Shown: piece by piece, positions 61,346 to 64,000 of the stretch
Layout of the letters: each line of letters starts with the position of its first letter
Position numbering within the stretch: position 1 is the first letter of the stretch
Assembly: GCF_001571285.1 (NCBI RefSeq)
Contig: NZ_BCTM01000016.1
Coordinates: 62,001 to 126,000 of the forward strand
Source: Kluyvera cryocrescens NBRC 102467
GTDB lineage: Bacteria > Pseudomonadota > Gammaproteobacteria > Enterobacterales > Enterobacteriaceae
Direction of reading: 5' to 3'
DNA length: 64,000 nt
Program-made: the position numbers and the translations under genes
Notes under the pieces: model-generated
The model's input: the letters and a program-made list of their open reading frames with translations, nothing else
Told to the model about the DNA's origin: nothing
The model's database searches: none

Positions 61346-62392
61346 CTAGCTGCGTTTTTCTGCTTTTGCCAGCTCTTGCATTAGCGGCATCATCACCCGA
61401 ACCACTTCGCGACTGCGGCGTTCAATGCGGCCCGGCAGCGCTTTATCAAGATATTGCTGGTTGTCGAGATGGGCGTTGTGCCAGCTCGTGCCATCCGGGA
61501 AGCTGGCGCTTTTGGCCCGCTGCTGGAAGCCATCTTTTTTACCCAGCGACCAGTTGGTTGCTTCGACGGAAAGCACCGGGATCCCCGCTTTATCAAACAC
61601 GTCGGCATCATTACAGCAGCCGGTACCCTGCGGATACTGTGGATTGAGCCCTGGATTGGTTGCCGCGGCGATGCCTCTGCTGCGGGCGATAGTGAGCGCA
61701 CGATCGCGGGTTACCTTACGCACTGATGCCGGTGTTTTCACGCCGCTGTTAAAGTAGATTTTGTCACCCACGACCAGATTATCGAGGTTAATGACCAACA
61801 GCGTATTTTTCTTCTCGGCGCTGCTCATGCGTTTTAACAAATTCTCTGCGCCCAGTTTCCCTTCCTCTTCACCGCTGGTGGCGATAAAGCGGATACCATA
61901 TTCCGTAGGAATATTTTTAAAACGTTCGGCCAGCTCCAGCATCACGCCGAGACCCATCGCGTTATCATCGATACCTTGCAGAGTCAGGCCGCCGAGATTT
62001 TTTTCTACGTCACTGTCGCTGCGGGGGGCGTAGGTATCAAGATGCGCCATGACGATAATTTGCTGGCTGGACTTGCCTTCATGCGCTGCAATCACGGTGC
62101 TTCCGGTGATGTTATGCCAGTTCTTACGGTTATCTTTGCTGGTATAGATATAACGGCTGCTGAAGGTACGGATATCGCTCTGGTAGCCCATTTGAGCAAA
62201 CTGCTGACGGATGTAGTCAGCTGAAAGCATTTCAGCTGGCGTACCGGTGATGCGGCCGGGGAAATAGGTGGCGATATAACGAGCTTGAGTATTGGCGATG
62301 GAGCCCAGCGAGGCGGTTGCCGCATGTACCGGGAGGGTAATACATACGCCGAGCGCCAGGGCTGCCATGCAGTGGCGCAGTGCGGAGAACAT
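61346..62392 (-). CDS. iap: Alkaline phosphatase isozyme conversion aminopeptidase Iap
   Basis: Periplasmic M28-family zinc aminopeptidase; in E. coli it trims the N-terminal Arg of PhoA. 348 residues (E. coli 345). A signal peptide ends VHAATA near residue 25. Metal-site tracts: [44 protein letters not shown] and the C-terminal SWHNAHLDN histidines. It is next to cysD as in E. coli, where the CRISPR array follows; here the far side is the disrupted hok locus. Confidence 0.95.
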   Translation of the reverse strand: MFSALRHCMAALALGVCITLPVHAATASLGSIANTQARYIATYFPGRITGTPAEMLSADYIRQQFAQMGYQSDIRTFSSRYIYTSKDNRKNWHNITGSTVIAAHEGKSSQQIIVMAHLDTYAPRSDSDVEKNLGGLTLQGIDDNAMGLGVMLELAERFKNIPTEYGIRFIATSGEEEGKLGAENLLKRMSSAEKKNTLLVINLDNLVVGDKIYFNSGVKTPASVRKVTRDRALTIARSRGIAAATNPGLNPQYPQGTGCCNDADVFDKAGIPVLSVEATNWSLGKKDGFQQRAKSASFPDGTSWHNAHLDNQQYLDKALPGRIERRSREVVRVMMPLMQELAKAEKRS

Positions 62393-62529
62393 AGGTAATC
62401 CTTACAACAGAGCAAAAAAATAGACGCGCCTAGTATGAAACCGTGCTTTTCATTACACAATTTCAAATGCTCTTAAATGCCGGAAAAATAGCGCGTTAAG
62501 CACTTTTTGATATTTGTTTTTCTATCCCG

Positions 62530-62595
62530 TTATTCCTTTCAGTAACAACTCATTCCTTTTCGTAATTTCATTTGGTCTGAGCCTCCCCCTATAGT
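62530..62595 (+). promoter_or_regulatory. Candidate CysB boxes and -10 of the cysDN operon
   Basis: Two direct half-sites, TTATTCCTTTCAGTAAC (62530-62546) and TCATTCCTTTTCGTAAT (62550-62566), repeat with a 20-bp period and resemble the TTATTCC half-site of CysB. TATAGT at 62590-62595 is a -10 candidate without a good -35, as expected for an activated promoter. Confidence 0.65.
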
Positions 62596-62720
62596 CCCTC
62601 TATTGCTGATTGTTAGCGAGTTGTAGCACCACGACCGCAACAACAAACAAAACGTGCTGACGACGCTATCAAGCCCCAACACACAACAGACATGCGATGA
62701 ATCAGGCTTAAGGAATGGTT

Positions 62721-63629
62721 ATGGACCAAAAACGACTTACTCACCTGCGGCAACTGGAGGCGGAAAGCATCCATATTATCCGTGAGGTGGCCGCCGAATT
62801 CTCTAATCCGGTGATGATGTACTCCATCGGGAAAGATTCCAGCGTAATGCTGCATCTGGCGCGCAAGGCGTTTTACCCAGGCACGTTACCGTTCCCGTTG
62901 CTGCACGTGGATACCGGCTGGAAATTCCGTGAAATGTACGAATTCCGCGATCGCACGGCGAAGGCCTACGGCTGTGAGCTGTTGGTGCACAAAAACCCAG
63001 AAGGGGTGGCGATGGGGATTAACCCATTCGTGCACGGTAGCGCCAAGCATACTGACATTATGAAAACTGAAGGGCTGAAGCAGGCGCTGAATAAATACGG
63101 CTTTGACGCCGCCTTCGGGGGCGCGCGCCGCGATGAAGAGAAATCGCGCGCCAAAGAGCGTATCTACTCCTTCCGCGATCGCTTCCATCGCTGGGACCCA
63201 AAAAACCAGCGTCCGGAACTGTGGCATAACTACAACGGCCAGATTAATAAAGGCGAAAGCATCCGCGTCTTCCCGCTGTCTAACTGGACCGAGCTGGATA
63301 TCTGGCAGTACATCTACCTGGAAAACATTGAGATCGTTCCTCTGTACCTGGCTGCCGAACGTCCGGTTCTGGAACGTGACGGTATGTTGATGATGATCGA
63401 TGACGACCGGATTGATTTGCAGCCGGGTGAAGTTATCAAAAAACGCATGGTGCGTTTCCGTACCCTGGGATGCTGGCCGTTGACCGGCGCGGTAGAGTCT
63501 GACGCGCAGACGCTGCCGGAAATCATCGAAGAGATGCTGGTTTCCACCACCAGTGAACGTCAGGGACGCATGATTGACCGCGATCAGGCAGGCTCCATGG
63601 AGCTTAAAAAACGTCAGGGTTATTTCTAA
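62721..63629 (+). CDS. cysD: Sulfate adenylyltransferase subunit 2 CysD
   Basis: Catalytic subunit forming adenosine 5'-phosphosulfate from sulfate and ATP, driven by GTP hydrolysis on CysN. ATG 62721 ([11 protein letters not shown]) gives 302 residues as in E. coli; an ATG two codons earlier is also in frame. PP-loop [11 protein letters not shown] (near 37), [24 protein letters not shown] and the C-terminal [16 protein letters not shown] tract are seen. cysN follows 9 bp later. Confidence 0.97.
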   Translation: MDQKRLTHLRQLEAESIHIIREVAAEFSNPVMMYSIGKDSSVMLHLARKAFYPGTLPFPLLHVDTGWKFREMYEFRDRTAKAYGCELLVHKNPEGVAMGINPFVHGSAKHTDIMKTEGLKQALNKYGFDAAFGGARRDEEKSRAKERIYSFRDRFHRWDPKNQRPELWHNYNGQINKGESIRVFPLSNWTELDIWQYIYLENIEIVPLYLAAERPVLERDGMLMMIDDDRIDLQPGEVIKKRMVRFRTLGCWPLTGAVESDAQTLPEIIEEMLVSTTSERQGRMIDRDQAGSMELKKRQGYF

Positions 63630-63638
63630 GGAGCCGCC

Positions 63639-64000
63639 ATGAATACCACTATTGCACAACAAATCGCTGATGAAGGCGGGGTTGAAGCGTATCTGCACGC
63701 CCAGCAGCACAAAAGCCTGCTGCGCTTTTTGACCTGCGGCAGCGTGGATGACGGCAAAAGTACGCTGATTGGCCGTCTGCTGCACGACACCCGACAGATT
63801 TATGAAGATCAGCTGTCATCGCTGCACAACGACAGTAAACGTCATGGTACCCAGGGCGAGAAGCTCGATCTGGCGCTGCTGGTGGATGGTTTGCAGGCCG
63901 AGCGCGAGCAGGGCATTACCATCGATGTGGCCTATCGCTATTTCTCTACCGAAAAGCGTAAATTTATAATTGCCGACACCCCGGGGCATGAGCAGTACAC
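63639..64000 (+). CDS. cysN: Sulfate adenylyltransferase subunit 1 CysN, N-terminal part
   Basis: GTPase subunit of ATP sulfurylase; runs off the window after 120 codons. Preceded by AAGGAG. Seen: G1 P-loop GSVDDGKST (near 35), G2 region [12 protein letters not shown] and G3 DTPGHEQYT, the translation-factor GTPase signature. In E. coli cysC (APS kinase) follows cysN. Confidence 0.96.
   Translation, partial: MNTTIAQQIADEGGVEAYLHAQQHKSLLRFLTCGSVDDGKSTLIGRLLHDTRQIYEDQLSSLHNDSKRHGTQGEKLDLALLVDGLQAEREQGITIDVAYRYFSTEKRKFIIADTPGHEQY

Noticed and set aside
61117-61647. 176-codon plus-strand frame over hok and the iap end
   Set aside because: Only the first 50 residues are Hok-like; the rest is antisense iap sequence read through a lost stop codon.

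Overview
The window is chromosomal DNA of a member of the Enterobacteriaceae. Gene content, order and protein lengths follow the E. coli/Salmonella/Klebsiella/Citrobacter backbone from the metZWV-mltA region through fuc, sdaCB, csrB, barA-relA-mazG, pyrG-eno and the cys regulon. The complete-looking anaerobic cobalamin genes argue against E. coli; I cannot name the species from sequence alone.

Layout. 1-6446: 3' part of a cbi operon (cbiH end, J, K, L, M, N, Q, O, P), tightly overlapped. 6497-6904: three identical initiator tRNA genes with promoter and terminator. 7074-13536: mltA, tcdA, csdE-csdA, sRNA gcvB, gcvA, ygdD, rlmM. 13585-21786: L-fucose regulon (fucR, U, K, I, P diverging from fucA, O). 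21837-28860: xni, sdaB, sdaC, ppnN, queF, syd. 28880-31065: CsrB sRNA with a UvrY-type palindrome upstream, then yqcC, truC, yqcA. 31276-33863: gudD and a glycerate kinase gene. 33953-44441: barA, rlmD, relA, mazG, pyrG, eno. 44493-50132: accessory SDR reductase, GntP-family permease, queE, agp, queD. 50438-54748: cysJIH. 54870-61320: a hok/mok locus split by a 6,093-bp transposon. 61346-64000: iap, cysD, start of cysN.

Functional links. BarA (this window) is the sensor whose partner UvrY activates csrB, and the palindrome in front of csrB here fits that circuit. Sulfate assimilation appears as two blocks (cysJIH and cysDN) separated only by the hok/transposon/iap segment, which in E. coli K-12 carries CRISPR-Cas; none is seen here. 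QueE, QueD and QueF cover three steps of queuosine synthesis. GudD and the glycerate kinase fit D-glucarate breakdown.

The most unusual part is 55030-61122. Imperfect 26-bp terminal inverted repeats (TGT...ACA) lie exactly inside a 14-bp direct repeat that duplicates the hok start codon. The element carries an ISNCY/IS1202-like transposase, a nested IS110-family element with a possible bridge-RNA leader sitting in a palindromic repeat, a cytochrome b561-like gene, a cation diffusion facilitator gene and a relBE toxin-antitoxin pair that matches E. coli K-12 RelBE as I remember it. It looks like a cargo-carrying insertion sequence rather than a simple IS.
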